A stretch of DNA of 64,000 bases from assembly GCA_025617375.2 (NCBI GenBank), contig JAMYGW020000017.1, forward strand, positions 46,610-110,609, written 5' to 3'. Source of the stretch: Acarospora socialis (lineage: Eukaryota > Ascomycota > Lecanoromycetes > Acarosporales > Acarosporaceae). The notes under the pieces are model-generated. The model saw only the letters and a list, made by a program, of their open reading frames with translations, was not told the DNA's origin and made no database searches. How positions within the stretch are numbered: position 1 is the first letter of the stretch; each line of letters starts with the position of its first letter. This document shows, in pieces, positions 11,972 to 22,112 of the stretch. A program made the position numbers and the translations under genes.

Positions 11972-12550
11972 ATGGACGCAGAGCAGCGTGCAGACACGGA
12001 GGCACGAAGGCACGAGAGAGTGTGGACAACATGCGAACATAGTCCACATGGAAGTTGCTCGGGTTGAGCGGATGGTCAAGGAACGGTGGCAGGAATATTT
12101 AGGCTTTGACAGGCAAAGTTGTTGTTCGCTTACGACCAATAGCAACTGGGCGGAGTGGCAAGGCCGGGCCTTGCCCAAAGTCCATCATGGTAGCTGGCTA
12201 TGGGTTCTCTTTTTTCCTCGCACTCTGGTAGTTGCGAGGCCTGCTCAAATCACGTATGCTTTCTTTCATTCGTCAGAGTTTCTTCACATTGTCATCTTCT
12301 GTAGCAAGCTGGACCGCTAATCTCGGCTGAGGCACTTCAAACTTGGTCATGGTTGCACAAATGAAAGCATATAGGTTCGCAGAGCTGCAACACCATGAAG
12401 TCTTGTCATAATAACTGCCGTCACCCAACACATAGATATCGAGCACGAAGCAAGCATCGCAAGCGTACCAAAACGAATGAGGGTTAGGGTGACACTTCTC
12501 AAAGTTAGGATCCAAATGAAACGGCAGTGTCTAGCCTTGAACTTCTGATC

Positions 12551-13471
12551 CTAAATGGAGCTCTTCGGCCTGGAATGAACCACCCAACTCCACCACTGAA
12601 GATAGTTGAGCACAACCAAAATATCATCCGCAGCCTCCACCACCACTAGGCGTTCAGCCCGGAGAGCATTGATCAGATCAGATCGCACATCTTCATAGTA
12701 CTCATGACCAATACCTTTGAGATAGTCGTCAAACTTCACGAGCGTCCAATAGGTGTGTAAGCCCCGCTTGTCTCCAGCTGGTGCGCATCTCTTTTGAAGA
12801 GCGCGCCGGACTTCAGGAGGGGCTGCACTTGCGAAGGCTCTCTGAAGCGGGGTCTGATCACCAAAATCATAGGCTCGTGCGCTGTCCGGGCACTTCTTCA
12901 GCAGGATCTTCACACACAGCTCATATCTCTTAACCGTCATTCATATCCTTCCGCTTCCTTATCCACATGCATGATTGCACAGTGAAGGGGGGTGCTACCA
13001 TTCCGTAGTCTGATTGTGGGATCGCAGTTTGAATCTAAGAGGAACTCCAACGTTTCAGGGTTTCCCCAGTTGGCAGCCAGTGCAAAGCGTTACCGCCAGC
13101 CCAGCAAGTGGCGTTGTCTAAAACTGTAGCTGAGATCGATGCTCCTGCCTCTTGCAGGAGCAAAAGCTGCTCCGCTGAGCGTTGCGTGCTGTAATATGCA
13201 CAGGATTTTCGCCGTATTGGTCATAGATATTGATGGCAGCTTGGCGGCGGAGGAGAGTGGCTAGCAAGTCGTTGTCGTTGTCGTAAAGTGCCCAATGGAC
13301 GGCACTGGAACCACACTCGTCGGATAATCTGATGCCAGGACGCGTCGCAAGTTGGGCATCTGAGTCAGTCAAAGCCCAATGCCGCAATCTTGCCATATGC
13401 CACTTCGCGTATGTGTCTCGAAGTGAGGGATGCAATGTTGCGAGGGCTATCTCGTAAGTATGATTAGCCAT
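12551..13471 (-). pseudogene. Ankyrin-repeat protein, broken by frameshifts
   Basis: Reads leftward from an ATG at 13471 (MANHTYEIALATLHPSLRD). Ankyrin repeats are visible in successive frames: SSAVHWALYDNDNDLLATLL, then YGENPVHITARNAQR / EQLLLLQEAGASISATVLD, then NALHW / AANWGNPETLEFLLDSNCDP, then NGSTPLHCAIMHVDKEAEG, then FGDQTPLQRAFASAAPPEV. Moving from one to the next needs three frame changes, near 13180, 13085 and 12940. The second looks like loss of one G from ...CACTGGGCTGCC. No splice signals sit at these points, so this is a pseudogene or a run of sequencing indels. Function was presumably protein binding; the partner is unknown. Confidence 0.8.
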
Positions 13472-13959
13472 TGTGCTCACCGTAAAGTAAGACGCAATAT
13501 ATAGAGTCAGAGAATCAATGAACTTGTGTGCGAAGTCTTGAGAGGTTAAGACGTGTATTCTTCCAAGGAGCTCAGGAAACAAAGGTCTTGTTCTCTGCGA
13601 GTATCGGAAAGCAACATACAAGATTTGGAGCTCTTGGCCTGTTGTTGGAGAAACGAAAGCCTATGCAGGGGAAGCGAATGCAACACAACATTGTTCTAAG
13701 GTGTGGCCACACACTAATTCTGTATTCCTGCTGTGATCCAATGAGCAGTGAAATTAGCCCCCAGAGATTGCGTCCCACCCTGACTCGACCCAGCCTACTC
13801 GCACTCTCGTATATGCACAACCTCCCTTACAGCCACTGTTTGATCACCAACGCCAAGCTGGCAAATCTCAGAAAAGCGAAAGCTCAGAGACAAAAATAAG
13901 ATTGTTGGTTGTCTTGACGAGTTAGGGTGAGGCGTGGTACCTGCTCAATCGCCGCTGTG

Positions 13960-14095
13960 TGGACAAGTATTACGGCGGGGCGATGTATTGATAAACTGTT
14001 GGCCGTGACAAGTCTTATGGTGGGGTTTAGGTGGCCAGGTATCCGGTAGATTTTCAGTCACGTTGACAGGTGTTACGGCGAGCTGAGTATCTGTT
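13960..14095. repeat. Degenerate short direct repeats
   Basis: Three loosely related segments, each with ACAAGT or ACAGGT followed by TTACGG or TTATGG and then a G-rich tract (near 13965, 14008 and 14066). Possibly a decayed minisatellite. Period and boundaries are uncertain. Confidence 0.25.
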
Positions 14096-14950
14096 GAAGA
14101 TGGTGAAGAGACACTGTCCATGTAATGATACCTCTGCTGCAAATATAGAGTTGGAGTCTGTGGAAAGCAGAGAGCCTGCATACCATTTTGGGGCTTCAGC
14201 CATGGTTTCAGCACACCTTTTGTGCTGCTTCAGGTCATCATCTATTCCGGAGACTTTCAATTCCTGACTCAGACATTTGGGCCTGCAGCAGTTGCATGTC
14301 AAGCCCATTGATGGGGAGGACAACTGGGGAGTCTTCTTTCCCACACTGTGCCTTTAGCCCTCAGGACCTTCTTCCGGTTCTGCTGCCTGGATGGATATCT
14401 CAGATTTTGGTGAAGAAGACTTTTGGCCAAAGTTGAATGTTTTGATGGTTGTGGAGCCTTGATAATCTTGTTGGATAAGCCTGACTTGAGAGCTGGTCCA
14501 TGGCCCAGAATGTGAACATTCCTCTCAGCCTTCTTAAAGACAGTCTCGGTATCAGGAGGAGTTTCAGACCGGAGATTATTGTCTGATGAGATGCTGTGAT
14601 CTGGGACGTGATTTAAAGCTTGTGCAAGGAAATGCGCAAAAGCCTCTCCTGGTGAGCTTCAACCACTGGTGGGTGATATTGAACAAGGTGCACTGGCACC
14701 AGCACTGTCCATTTTCAAGAGACAATGAGGGGCTTCGTTCTGGTTCCTGATAAATCGGGTGAGGTTGTCACAGTCCTGTGTTGAGGACACGGGAGTAGTA
14801 GTGGTCGATGCCGCTTGCTCCTCTTCCAACTTGCACTGCTTTCAGCTCCTATCCTACCTCTTCCAATTTGCACCTCCTTCCAGCTCCTACAGCTTCTGTT
14901 GTCAAGACATTGAACTTGTTATCAGTGCCAGACCCGCACTTTCCTCGAGC
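14054..14950 (-). pseudogene. Uncharacterised protein pseudogene
   Basis: Coding-like minus-strand text continues through at least two frame changes. Upstream to downstream it gives LTRFIRNQNEAPHCLLKMDS, then GEAFAHFLAQALNHVPDHS and VFKKAERNVHILGHGPALKS, then a Cys-rich stretch LTCNCCRPKCLSQEL followed by DDDLKQHKRCAETMAEAPK, ending at a stop at 14054. The long continuous sense text with normal CpG content argues for a real gene that has decayed, or for unmodelled introns. The Cys/His arrangement could be a degenerate zinc-binding site. No family recognised. Confidence 0.45.
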
Positions 14951-15692
14951 ATGGACGATCAGGCGGCCATTCTCTACCTCATCCCTTACACTGTGGTGTG
15001 CCTGGGAGGGAACCTTCTATCCCTCAAGCTCGTGATACTGGAGACGGCGATGATACAGTGACCCGTGAAGGAACACCAGAAACCCACACCTGACTGTGTG
15101 ATACCCGATTTCTCCGCCTTCTGCCCTCCTCTCGTGCAGCATTTATCCGGGCAGGTCTGGTCTGGCACATTGCCTTCAAAGCGATGATCGAATCGGCAGC
15201 ATTGTTCGAAGTACTACAAGGGCCCCTTTGGCAGTCCAAAAGAAGATTGAGCTTATTTGTTGAAGTGATATCTCTTGTGCGGGCATGAGTGATCATATAA
15301 GTTTCTTGCTCTTTGTTGGATTTTGAATATTGTCTCCTAAGAGGTCAATCTTAGTTGAGTTCGAGCTACATTTTTTAGTATTCAGCTGACTCCTCTGCCC
15401 TGATACTTGTCCTTGTCCACCATTGTACGTCAGTCAGTGGGCAGTGGTGTCTTATATATCTGGATATACTTCAATGAATGAATCTCTCCAGCAAGGAAGA
15501 CCTTTCCTTACTGATTTGAGTTAGATCAGTGAAGGAAAAATATTCCTCCGAAAGGTAAACCCTGCAACCATCCGTTGACCTTTCACAGGTCCGGAAAACT
15601 CCGTAGGGATTCCAACGGAATACATAAGATTCTGAAATAACTGCTTCGAAGACATCTACCCTGAAGACCTTGCGTCCCTGGAACCTTTCTAA

Positions 15693-16294
15693 ATGGCTAG
15701 CGGCAAGAAATGCACTACTTCCTCTACTAGTATCGACGCGCAGAAACGGGTAGGGGTGAGCGACGATGCGGAAGATAAGGATCGTTGGCGCCAATTCATG
15801 GTGAGTGCTCACGACCAACCCAGGAGCCCAGCGCTTACAGATGCCCTTTATTGCCAGGATTTGACATTTAAGTATCATGCGACGTTGTGTACACAACATG
15901 ACCTTGATTGCGGAGGTTCATGGCGAAGTGTCGACCGAAAAATAAAGCGTCAGGCAAGGCAGGATGTTCTAGAGAAGCTCTCTGAGAACGCTTTGTTTCC
16001 GGGCATAGAGGAGAAGCACCTTATAGAGGTTATTGACTGGAGGCTGGGTCACATTTTCAAGAATAAAAAGTACAACAGCCAAAAAGATCGGTCCAAGCGG
16101 ACAAAAGGTACTTGTGTCCTTTCTCTCGTTGACCTGCACTGACCACCTCAGGAGATCGATCCTCAGACAAGGTGGATCCTCCAGATCCTGAGCTGCAATT
16201 TCCACCCATTGACAGTGGTCGAGCCAACATCAGAGCAGAGCCAAATGACGCTGTCAAAGAGACAGCTGCTGACTCTGGCAGAAATGCATCCTAA
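15693..16294 (+). CDS. Uncharacterised two-exon protein, 185 aa
   Basis: ATG at 15693. Exon 1 ends at 16107, with a 44-nt intron GTACTT...CTGACCACCTCAG at 16108-16151 that has a textbook branch-point-like CTGAC 8 nt before the acceptor. Exon 2 ends in TAA at 16292-16294. Joined length is a multiple of three. The protein is basic in the middle (RSVDRKIKRQARQDVLEKL, NKKYNSQKDRSKRTK) and ends in an acidic/polar tail (PPDPELQFPPIDSGRANIR). No membrane segment and no known domain. Reading through the intron gives a short unrelated tail and stop, which supports splicing. Confidence 0.65.
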
Positions 16295-16860
16295 ACGCCT
16301 CAATGTTATGGATGGGGCACAACATGGCGCCATTTGCATTTTCTCCTTTCCTGATGATTACCGGTTGCCATGAATCAGTCAACTGTTCTGCTTACGCTGT
16401 CTCAACCTTTCAAGGTTATTGCTTGAGGACTGGAACACTTGAACATTTCATCACATGCAGTTGCATTCAGATGAGATCATAAGCTGTCAATAGTGGACGA
16501 TATGTTTTGAGACAGGTTGACACTTAGACCAATCAAACCATTACTGTAAATCATCCTTGATATGCTAAGTGTTCTGCTATTAGCTTTAATTGACAAGACA
16601 ACAACTCCATGCCATCACAGCTTCAATCATACTGCTCCTCAAGAGTTTGCAGAACCAGCTGCCCTTCTCAACTCAAAATTGCCAAAGCCCTTCATGAATC
16701 CTCAGAGAAATCATCAAAAGAATCACAAGACCACTGAAATGGACCCAGTTGTAGATCACATGATCTATATAGCACAAGTATTCTATTATTCTTCAATAAA
16801 TCTGATATTCTCAATATTTTTCTCATTATCTGTAGTAAATACTGTAAATAATAACAAAAT
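16295..16860. other. Intergenic, CpG-poor
   Basis: No gene supported. The plus-strand ORF at 16562-16903 runs into LTR-like sequence and shows no domain. Confidence 0.4.
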
Positions 16861-17199
16861 TGTTGGAATTGAACATGTTATGGGGCATGGCCACTCCACA
16901 TGACGTCATGCTTACTAAGCATGATTACTAAGCATCCCCGCCGCATATATAGCGGTCACACCCCTTTACCCAACTTACTTCCTTAACTTACTTATATATT
17001 ATATCTTGAATCACATAGCTTAGGTTTACACCTGTTATGGATTTGCCATAGGGCTCGGCGAGATTGAGGCTCTGCGGGAGTACCCGCCGCTAGGCCCCAT
17101 TAGGCGCAATAGGGTAAAACACCACTTCCTAGATAGTTTCCTCAACAATCAACACTTTATCATAGACTTAGGAATCAATCATATAAATTGATCCTAACA
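16861..17199 (+). mobile_element. Probable LTR of an unassigned element
   Basis: Starts TGTTGGAATTGA and ends TTGATCCTAACA, consistent with TGTTR...YAACA ends, with a TATA-like CATATATAGCGG near 16945 and a GC-rich hairpin-prone middle (GGGAGTACCCGCCG). CpG is intact. No target-site duplication is evident (AAAAT versus ACACC), so the boundaries or the intactness are uncertain. Confidence 0.45.
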
Positions 17200-17400
17200 A
17201 CACCCTAACAGAACATTTCTATTGCTTGATATTAGGCATCTTATTATCTAGAATACTAGAATACACAAAGTGAATAACTTTTGGTGTGATGACTAAGCAA
17301 TCACATGACACCATGCTAGTAAACTAGAACTGAAAACCTGACTCAGCATACAGCTAAGCAAGTCTTAACATGAATCATATTCTAACACTTTCTAGATACT
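17200..17400. repeat. Relic of LTR family C
   Basis: The words ACATTTCTATTGCTTGATATTAG, ACTAGAATACACAAAG and GATGACTAAGCAATCACATGACAC occur in the same order as in the reverse complement of the solo LTR at 53527-53702. Ends and target-site duplication are not recognisable. Confidence 0.55.
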
Positions 17401-17720
17401 CATTCACTAGTCAGTATAGATTCTTCAATTCTATCAAGAGATAAATTCAACAGCAAGATGACATAGAAAGCATGAAATAAATTGAAGTGACAGCAAGATA
17501 AAAAAGTGAGAATAACATGTAGAAGAAAGCATTGTGGTGAGAATGCAAAAAAGGAAGTGATGAAAAGATCAGAACTCAAACACACAACAAAAAGAAGCAG
17601 CTGCAAGATGTTAAAACTTAAGTGATCAAGAAAGTCTGTGACTTAACTTCTGTGATGTTGTTAAGTTTTGACATCTTGCTGCTGTTAATGAGTATGATAT
17701 TGATTCAATTTATATGATTG
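17401..17720. other. CpG-poor spacer
   Basis: A-rich and CpG-poor sequence between LTR pieces; no feature recognised. Confidence 0.35.
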
Positions 17721-17819
17721 TGTTGAAAATTGAGCCTAGCCGCTCGCCTGTCTTAGTGTATTACATAGAAAACGCACACAGCGTTTAGTTTAATAACAAC
17801 AACATCAACCATTTCAACA
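17721..17819 (+). mobile_element. Ty1/copia family B 5' LTR with half-tRNA primer site
   Basis: A 99-bp LTR with inverted ends TGTTGAAA...TTTCAACA. It is followed immediately at 17820 by GGTTATGAGCCC, which is complementary to the anticodon stem-loop region of initiator methionine tRNA (CTCATAACC). This is the half-tRNA priming arrangement known from Drosophila copia. The reverse complement of the same LTR, also 99 bp, flanks the element at 53960-55226. Confidence 0.88.
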
Positions 17820-17962
17820 GGTTATGAGCCCGGATTCCGTATAATCCACACCCAAATCTGCTTGTTTGTTGTTCCGTTAGTAGGCTACGAGAAGTCCTAC
17901 ACCCACAGTCGTTTCCTACCTCGCTGTCGCCATTATCACGAGTTCTAGCCCTACCACGCACC

Positions 17963-18493
17963 ATGGCCACAAACGTCACCTCCACCATTCCTAGGCTTAC
18001 GGAACACAACTTTGCGGAGTGGCTTGTCGATATACGGGCCCACTTACGACGAAACAAGCTATGGAAATATACTCAGGAGGATGTGCCGGAGGAGGCTAAG
18101 AACAAAGATAAATGGGAGGAAGCAGCTGATGTCATGACACCAACACTGTCTGCTGAAATCAAGAGGAAATTGGCAGAGGAGGACTTCAACAATGGGTACA
18201 AGATGCTCACAAAGTTGAGCAAGCTTCTGCAACCTGGTGGCGACGCTCAGTTCATGCGTCTTACCCGTGAATACTACACCCTACGGTATAATGAGTACGA
18301 AAATGAGTCCCTTTCCGACTTCCTCACGCGTGTGAAAGTCCTCGAAGAACACATCGATTCAACGAACATCCAGATGGACAACGATAAACGAACTCTTCTT
18401 TGTCTGTCAATGAGCCTGCCGGCCAAGTATCGCTCCCTCATACAAATATGGAGCGCTACAGATGGTATAATGGCAGCAAAGAACAAACCTTGA
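17963..18493 (+). pseudogene. gag: Copia-type Gag fragment (family B)
   Basis: ATG at 17963, 143 nt downstream of the primer site. The frame begins MATNVTSTIPRLTEHNFAEW and continues with KRKLAEEDFNNGYKMLTKL, RLTREYYTLRYNEYENESL, SDFLTRVKVLEEHID and TLLCLSMSLPAKYRSLIQI. This is the standard Ty1/copia Gag (UBN2-like) layout of a W-containing N-terminus, a central helical region and an LP.KY motif. The frame ends shortly afterwards and runs into unrelated DUF3435-like sequence, so the zinc knuckle, protease, integrase, RT and 3' LTR are missing. The Gag codons carry no RIP-like mutation. Confidence 0.8.
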
Positions 18494-18499
18494 GCTCTA

Positions 18500-19060
18500 T
18501 AAGCAGAGTAACGATTATGGTTGGGGAGATCACCTCATTCAGTCGTATGAAAGGGTTATTCGATGACATACGATTGTTCCTCTATCGGAGAGGAAATGGT
18601 TTGTCCGAGTTCGTCATGGGCGTGCTACAGCGGTACGTCAAGAACAACAAGGACCGGAAAAGCGATCTGTAAGTGGGGTGACCATATTTGATCGATTTAG
18701 GCTCAATTCTGCGCAGCCTCGAAGTCTTGATATACGAACAGACCGATCCTCGTTTTGACTCCATCGCCTTCTTTCTGGCCCTTGCGCTCGCGGACGGTGC
18801 CTTCCTTGGCACTCCCTCAGCTGAAGCGCTATTCAATTCGTAGGTCCCAGCTACCCGGACCGCCTGGCAGCTGCAATGGAAGGACGAGGCGCTTGAGTTG
18901 CTGGTAATCTCTTTGGATGCCAGCAGCTTTCCTATCACAGGCTAAGGTCTAGTGAACGGAGCGGGTATCCGAAAGCGATCATGATCCACGCGATACAGCG
19001 TGGGGTAGGCAACGAGGTTAACCGTAAGCCTTCCACTATTTACTCCTTTGACGACGTGGC
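18500..19060 (+). pseudogene. DUF3435 (FluG-domain) tyrosine-recombinase remnant
   Basis: Three frames together give the order expected of fungal DUF3435 proteins: DDIRLFLYRRGNGLSEFVM and RYVKNNKDRKSDL (18570-18672), then after a frame change LIYEQTDPRFDSIAFFLALA and LADGAFLGTPSAEALF (18730-18838), a stop codon, AWQLQWKDEALELLVISLD, and SGYPKAIMIHAIQRGVGNEV (18960-19020). The last segment matches the conserved H-x-x-R region of this family, apparently with Arg replaced (HAIQR). DUF3435 proteins are related to Crypton and Starship 'captain' tyrosine recombinases. At least two frameshifts and one stop make it nonfunctional. The family call is from recall of the motif layout, not a search. Confidence 0.65.
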
Positions 19061-19364
19061 TCCTGAGGCTTGCATTCCGCCTCTCCCTATAATTTCTTCC
19101 GCAAAACGGAGCTAACGGCTTCTTGGCCATCCACAGGAACTGCAACCTCAGCTGAACTGATTCGACTATTCGGTCACGTCGCTCTAAAGACATTCTCAAG
19201 TCTTATATATCGAACATCTGCACCACGGACGCGCAGGCCAGCTTTCCGAGGCACCTTTTTACTCACAAGAACAAGGTGTCTGCTAAGATTTTGCTAGAGA
19301 CAACAAAAACAGCACTGCCAAGATTCTCGTGTGCATTTAGTAAGAGGTTAGCCAAAACTTCCCT

Positions 19365-19462
19365 CAGACAATGTTGAATCTGCCAACGCAATATTGCACC
19401 TGCCAACGCAATGTCGCATCTGCCGACTCAATGTTGCACCTGCCAACGCAATGTTGCACCTG
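19365..19462. repeat. 20-bp tandem repeat, four full units
   Basis: Units TGCCAACGCAATRTTGCACC at 19381, 19401, 19421 and 19441 with a few substitutions, preceded by a partial unit from 19365. Confidence 0.9.
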
Positions 19463-19659
19463 CGGCCACAACACTACGCCTCCCCACCTACATTGACACC
19501 AAGAAAGACCAAGTGCATCAGCTTCCAGTACAATGCTATGCGAAAGTCTTTGCGGAATTCGTAGCGAGCACGGCCCACACCAAATTTTATAGAGGTCTTG
19601 TAAAGAATTGGAAATTATGCCGGGGCCCCTACAAAAGGCATAGATAGACAGACATCACT

Positions 19660-20694
19660 GTCTGAACGGACTATTCAGAATCATCGACGAACCTTTCGTA
19701 TCCATGGAATCCTTTACCCTCCGAAGATCAAGATGGGACGGCCTCCAGCATTGACTCCTAGTATGGAGGGAGTAGGTGAAAACTGGAGAATGTAGGCTGT
19801 TTTACTAACAAATTATATAGGAATTGCTCAAGTATCTCGAGGGACAACCTACAGCGGATCAATGGGATATGCAGTACTTTATTTTCGACGAATTCGACGT
19901 CGAAATCAGTCAGTCAGTCATTAGTAGGACACTAAAACGACTCCGGTGGTCTCGAAAACAGGTGGGTTAGTCTTACTACCTCCGGATAGGATATAGGGCT
20001 AATTTGACTGTTTTCTAGGTCAAACGACGTGCATTACAACGAAGCGAGTTCCTCCGAGCCCATTGGATGGCTCAATTGAGTCAGTGGACTGCTGATCAGC
20101 TTGTTTGCTCGATGAGAGTGCTGCCAACGAAAGGAATAAAGATAGAAAGTTTGGGTGGGCACCAGTGGGTGTTTCGGCAGCTGTTTCTGCCCTATTTAAG
20201 AGGTCAGAACGGTGGAGTATCTTGTCTGCATATACAGTGAATGGCTATATGGCATGGGAGGTCATGCAGGGGTCCTATACTACGGAGTTATTCAATGCAT
20301 TCGTTAGAGAGAAAGTCTTGCCCGAATGCAGTCCTTTTCCAGGTCCTTGTTCTGTTCTTGTGCTTAACAATGCATCTATTCATCGCAATCAGGTGTTGTT
20401 TACTAAGAAATTTGATGCTAATTTGCTAATCTATCTACAGGAGTTTAAGAGAGATGTGTGAGGATGCAGGCGTTCTTCTCGAATTTCTTCCCCCATACTC
20501 ACCTGATTGTAACCCTATAGAGCAGTCCTTTGCGCAGCTAAAGGCCTGAGCTGCGCAAAGGACTGGATGAGGAAGCATGGTGCCATGGCTTCCATGTGCA
20601 AGATCTTCAAGGATTTCTAAGCATAGCCCTAGAGAAATTCAGCGTCGGAGGCAATCCAGGAGCTCATTTTCGCAGTGCTCATATAAATTGCTAG
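19660..20694 (+). pseudogene. Tc1/mariner (IS630-like) transposase, inactive
   Basis: Helix-turn-helix part: ERTIQNHRRTFRIHGILYPP and MGRPPALTPSMEG. Two introns are inferred: 19772-19820 (GTAGGT...TATATAG) and 19962-20018 (GTGGGT...TTCTAG). They connect to ELLKYLEGQPTADQWDM, VISRTLKRLRWSRKQ and then VKRRALQRSEFLRAHWMAQL. A 1-nt frame break precedes the first catalytic Asp (LDESAANERNKDRKFGW, about 20108). The second catalytic position reads LNNASIHR where the family has DNASIH, so the Asp is Asn. A possible small intron lies near 20394-20441. The C-terminal [20 protein letters not shown] then [10 protein letters not shown] is followed by a 17-nt inverted insertion that breaks the frame. It then resumes as WMRKHGAMASMCK and FLSIALEKFSVGGNPGAHFR to a stop at 20692. 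Confidence 0.85.
20523..20565. repeat. Perfect 17-bp inverted repeat inside the transposase
   Basis: Arms 20523-20539 (CAGTCCTTTGCGCAGCT) and 20549-20565 with a 9-nt loop. Removing 17 nt restores LKA-WMRKHG, so the right arm looks like a snap-back templated insertion. Confidence 0.85.
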
Positions 20695-20737
20695 AGAGTG
20701 TACATAGAAACATACCAAATTTGATAGCAACATAAAG

Positions 20738-21488
20738 TACTATCCCTGAGTTTCATCCAAATCAATCTCCTCTAGTGCCATTGCCCGCACCTCTTCTGCT
20801 GTGATTTCTGGAAGTGCATAACGTCCTTCCTTATACCACCAATCCTTAATACTATCCTTATCCGCAATCTGAAGACTAATCCTACTGGAAGATCAAGCTT
20901 GGTCCAGGGTACCTCCTTGTCTGCCCACTTCTGCACAGCGGCCCACATCTTAAACTGGGTCTGAATCAAGGCATTATGTCTTCCTCGTCGCACGAAACAC
21001 CACCCATCCTGATTGGGGCATGAGTGTGAGCAGCATAGATATTTCTTCACTAAATCATCCGTAACTCCGTCACCATGCTCTCTCCGGGTGGCTTGTATGG
21101 CCAGGGCAGCCGTAGTGTTTCGATAGGTATCAGAATTGGTGATTTTCTACTACACATATCCTCGTAATTCAGCGTACTCGACAGCCTGCTGATGACCCTT
21201 ATCGAGGGTGACTTGGGGGAAGAACGGTCTCGGACCTCAAAGACTGACAGCCTCTGCGTTTTGCAGCAGACTAACACTTTCATACCTAATATGATAGTCA
21301 ATTAGATAGTCAATTGCCTTCGGAGCAGGTTTATTGTCGTCTTCCTCAGGGGAATCACGTAAGGACACCCCTAACTGAGTGTTTGGCAGCGGCGACGTCG
21401 GCGGCGACGAGGGTATGGACACGGAGGGTTCAGGCTCAGTAGGGCTAGGCTTCTCAGGGGCCCCGAGTGTAAAACGACGTTTGGGCAT
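20738..21488 (-). pseudogene. Opposite-strand second gene of the Tc1/mariner element
   Basis: Minus-strand coding text from an ATG at 21488. The N-terminus is MPKRRFTLGAPEKPSPTEPE, Pro/Ser-rich and acidic, with PEEDDNKPAPKAIDYLI. After an interrupted segment (21050-21300) it continues DDLVKKYLCCSHSCPNQDGW with CFVRRGRHNALIQTQFKMWA and AVQKWADKEVPWTKLDLP. After one more frame change (about 20870) it gives ISLQIADKDSIKDWWYKEGR, YALPEITAEEVRAMALEE and IDLDETQG, then a stop at 20738. The Cys cluster plus ...HNAL...WA..QKWAD resembles a Cys-rich module I associate with fungal transposon-linked proteins. Function is unknown. It lies wholly between the TIRs, so it would move with the element. Confidence 0.6.
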
Positions 21489-21599
21489 TGTGTGGACGTC
21501 AATATTCGTGACTTTCTACAAGAACCCTACAAAATCTGGTGTGGGCCGTGCTCGCTACGAATTCCGCAAAGACTTTCGCATAGCATTGTAAAAAGGATA

Positions 21600-22112
21600 T
21601 GCATGAGGTCAAATTTGCCTGAATTGAGCTGACTGCGTGTGGTGTTCGGGTGATACTGTTCTCGAATGACAGTCTGCAGTGATAGGCATCGTAAAATCTG
21701 TTCTCTGTGTGTTGTTGTGTAGCTTTGAAGTGAGGTTGGCCGATGTGAATCTATAAGCAAACAAAGAGCCTCAGCATGACGACCACTTCTCTGTTCACAA
21801 CACTCAAACAGTCGCACCAGAGGCCCAAAGTCGCATTGAATTTCTCATTAAACCCACCAATACATCGGCGATATACAGTAGCTGCGCAGTTTCAACTGCA
21901 TCATTGAGGTTTACCGCCAGGTGTTGAGATACACAGCGAAGGCTTTATCGGTCAGAAGCCGGGGCCGGGACATTAAACGTTGTGGGCCCCACACATTTGT
22001 ACAAAATCATTATCAGGCATGCAATCTCTCTTCACTTCTGCCCGTATGCTCATCCATTTGCAGGACTTCAGCTTTCCATCTCCCAATTGTCTTCGGCAGG
22101 ATCCCTGTCAAC
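21600..22112. other. Intergenic, upstream of the amine oxidase gene
   Basis: No independent gene supported. The open frame that enters the amine oxidase extends upstream to 21921, so a longer N-terminus (possibly a targeting sequence beginning near 21921) cannot be excluded. Confidence 0.4.

Larger units (their letters stand above)
19531..21588 (+). mobile_element. Structurally complete Tc1/mariner element with two genes
   Basis: A 2,058-bp element flanked by TA dinucleotides at 19529-19530 and 21589-21590. Terminal inverted repeats start CAATGCTATGCGAAAG, and the left end (19531 onward) matches the reverse complement of the right end perfectly for the first ~52 nt (to CACGGCCCACACCA), then imperfectly to about 80 nt. 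Inside are a transposase on the plus strand and a second gene on the minus strand. Both are decayed, but CpG is intact, so decay is by indels and point changes rather than RIP. Confidence 0.9.

Noticed and set aside
16562-16903. 113-codon ORF as a gene
   Set aside because: It runs into the LTR-like sequence at 16861, has no domain and its codons are CpG-poor and repeat-like.
19381-19460. CRISPR array
   Set aside because: Contiguous 20-bp tandem repeats without spacers in a eukaryotic genome.
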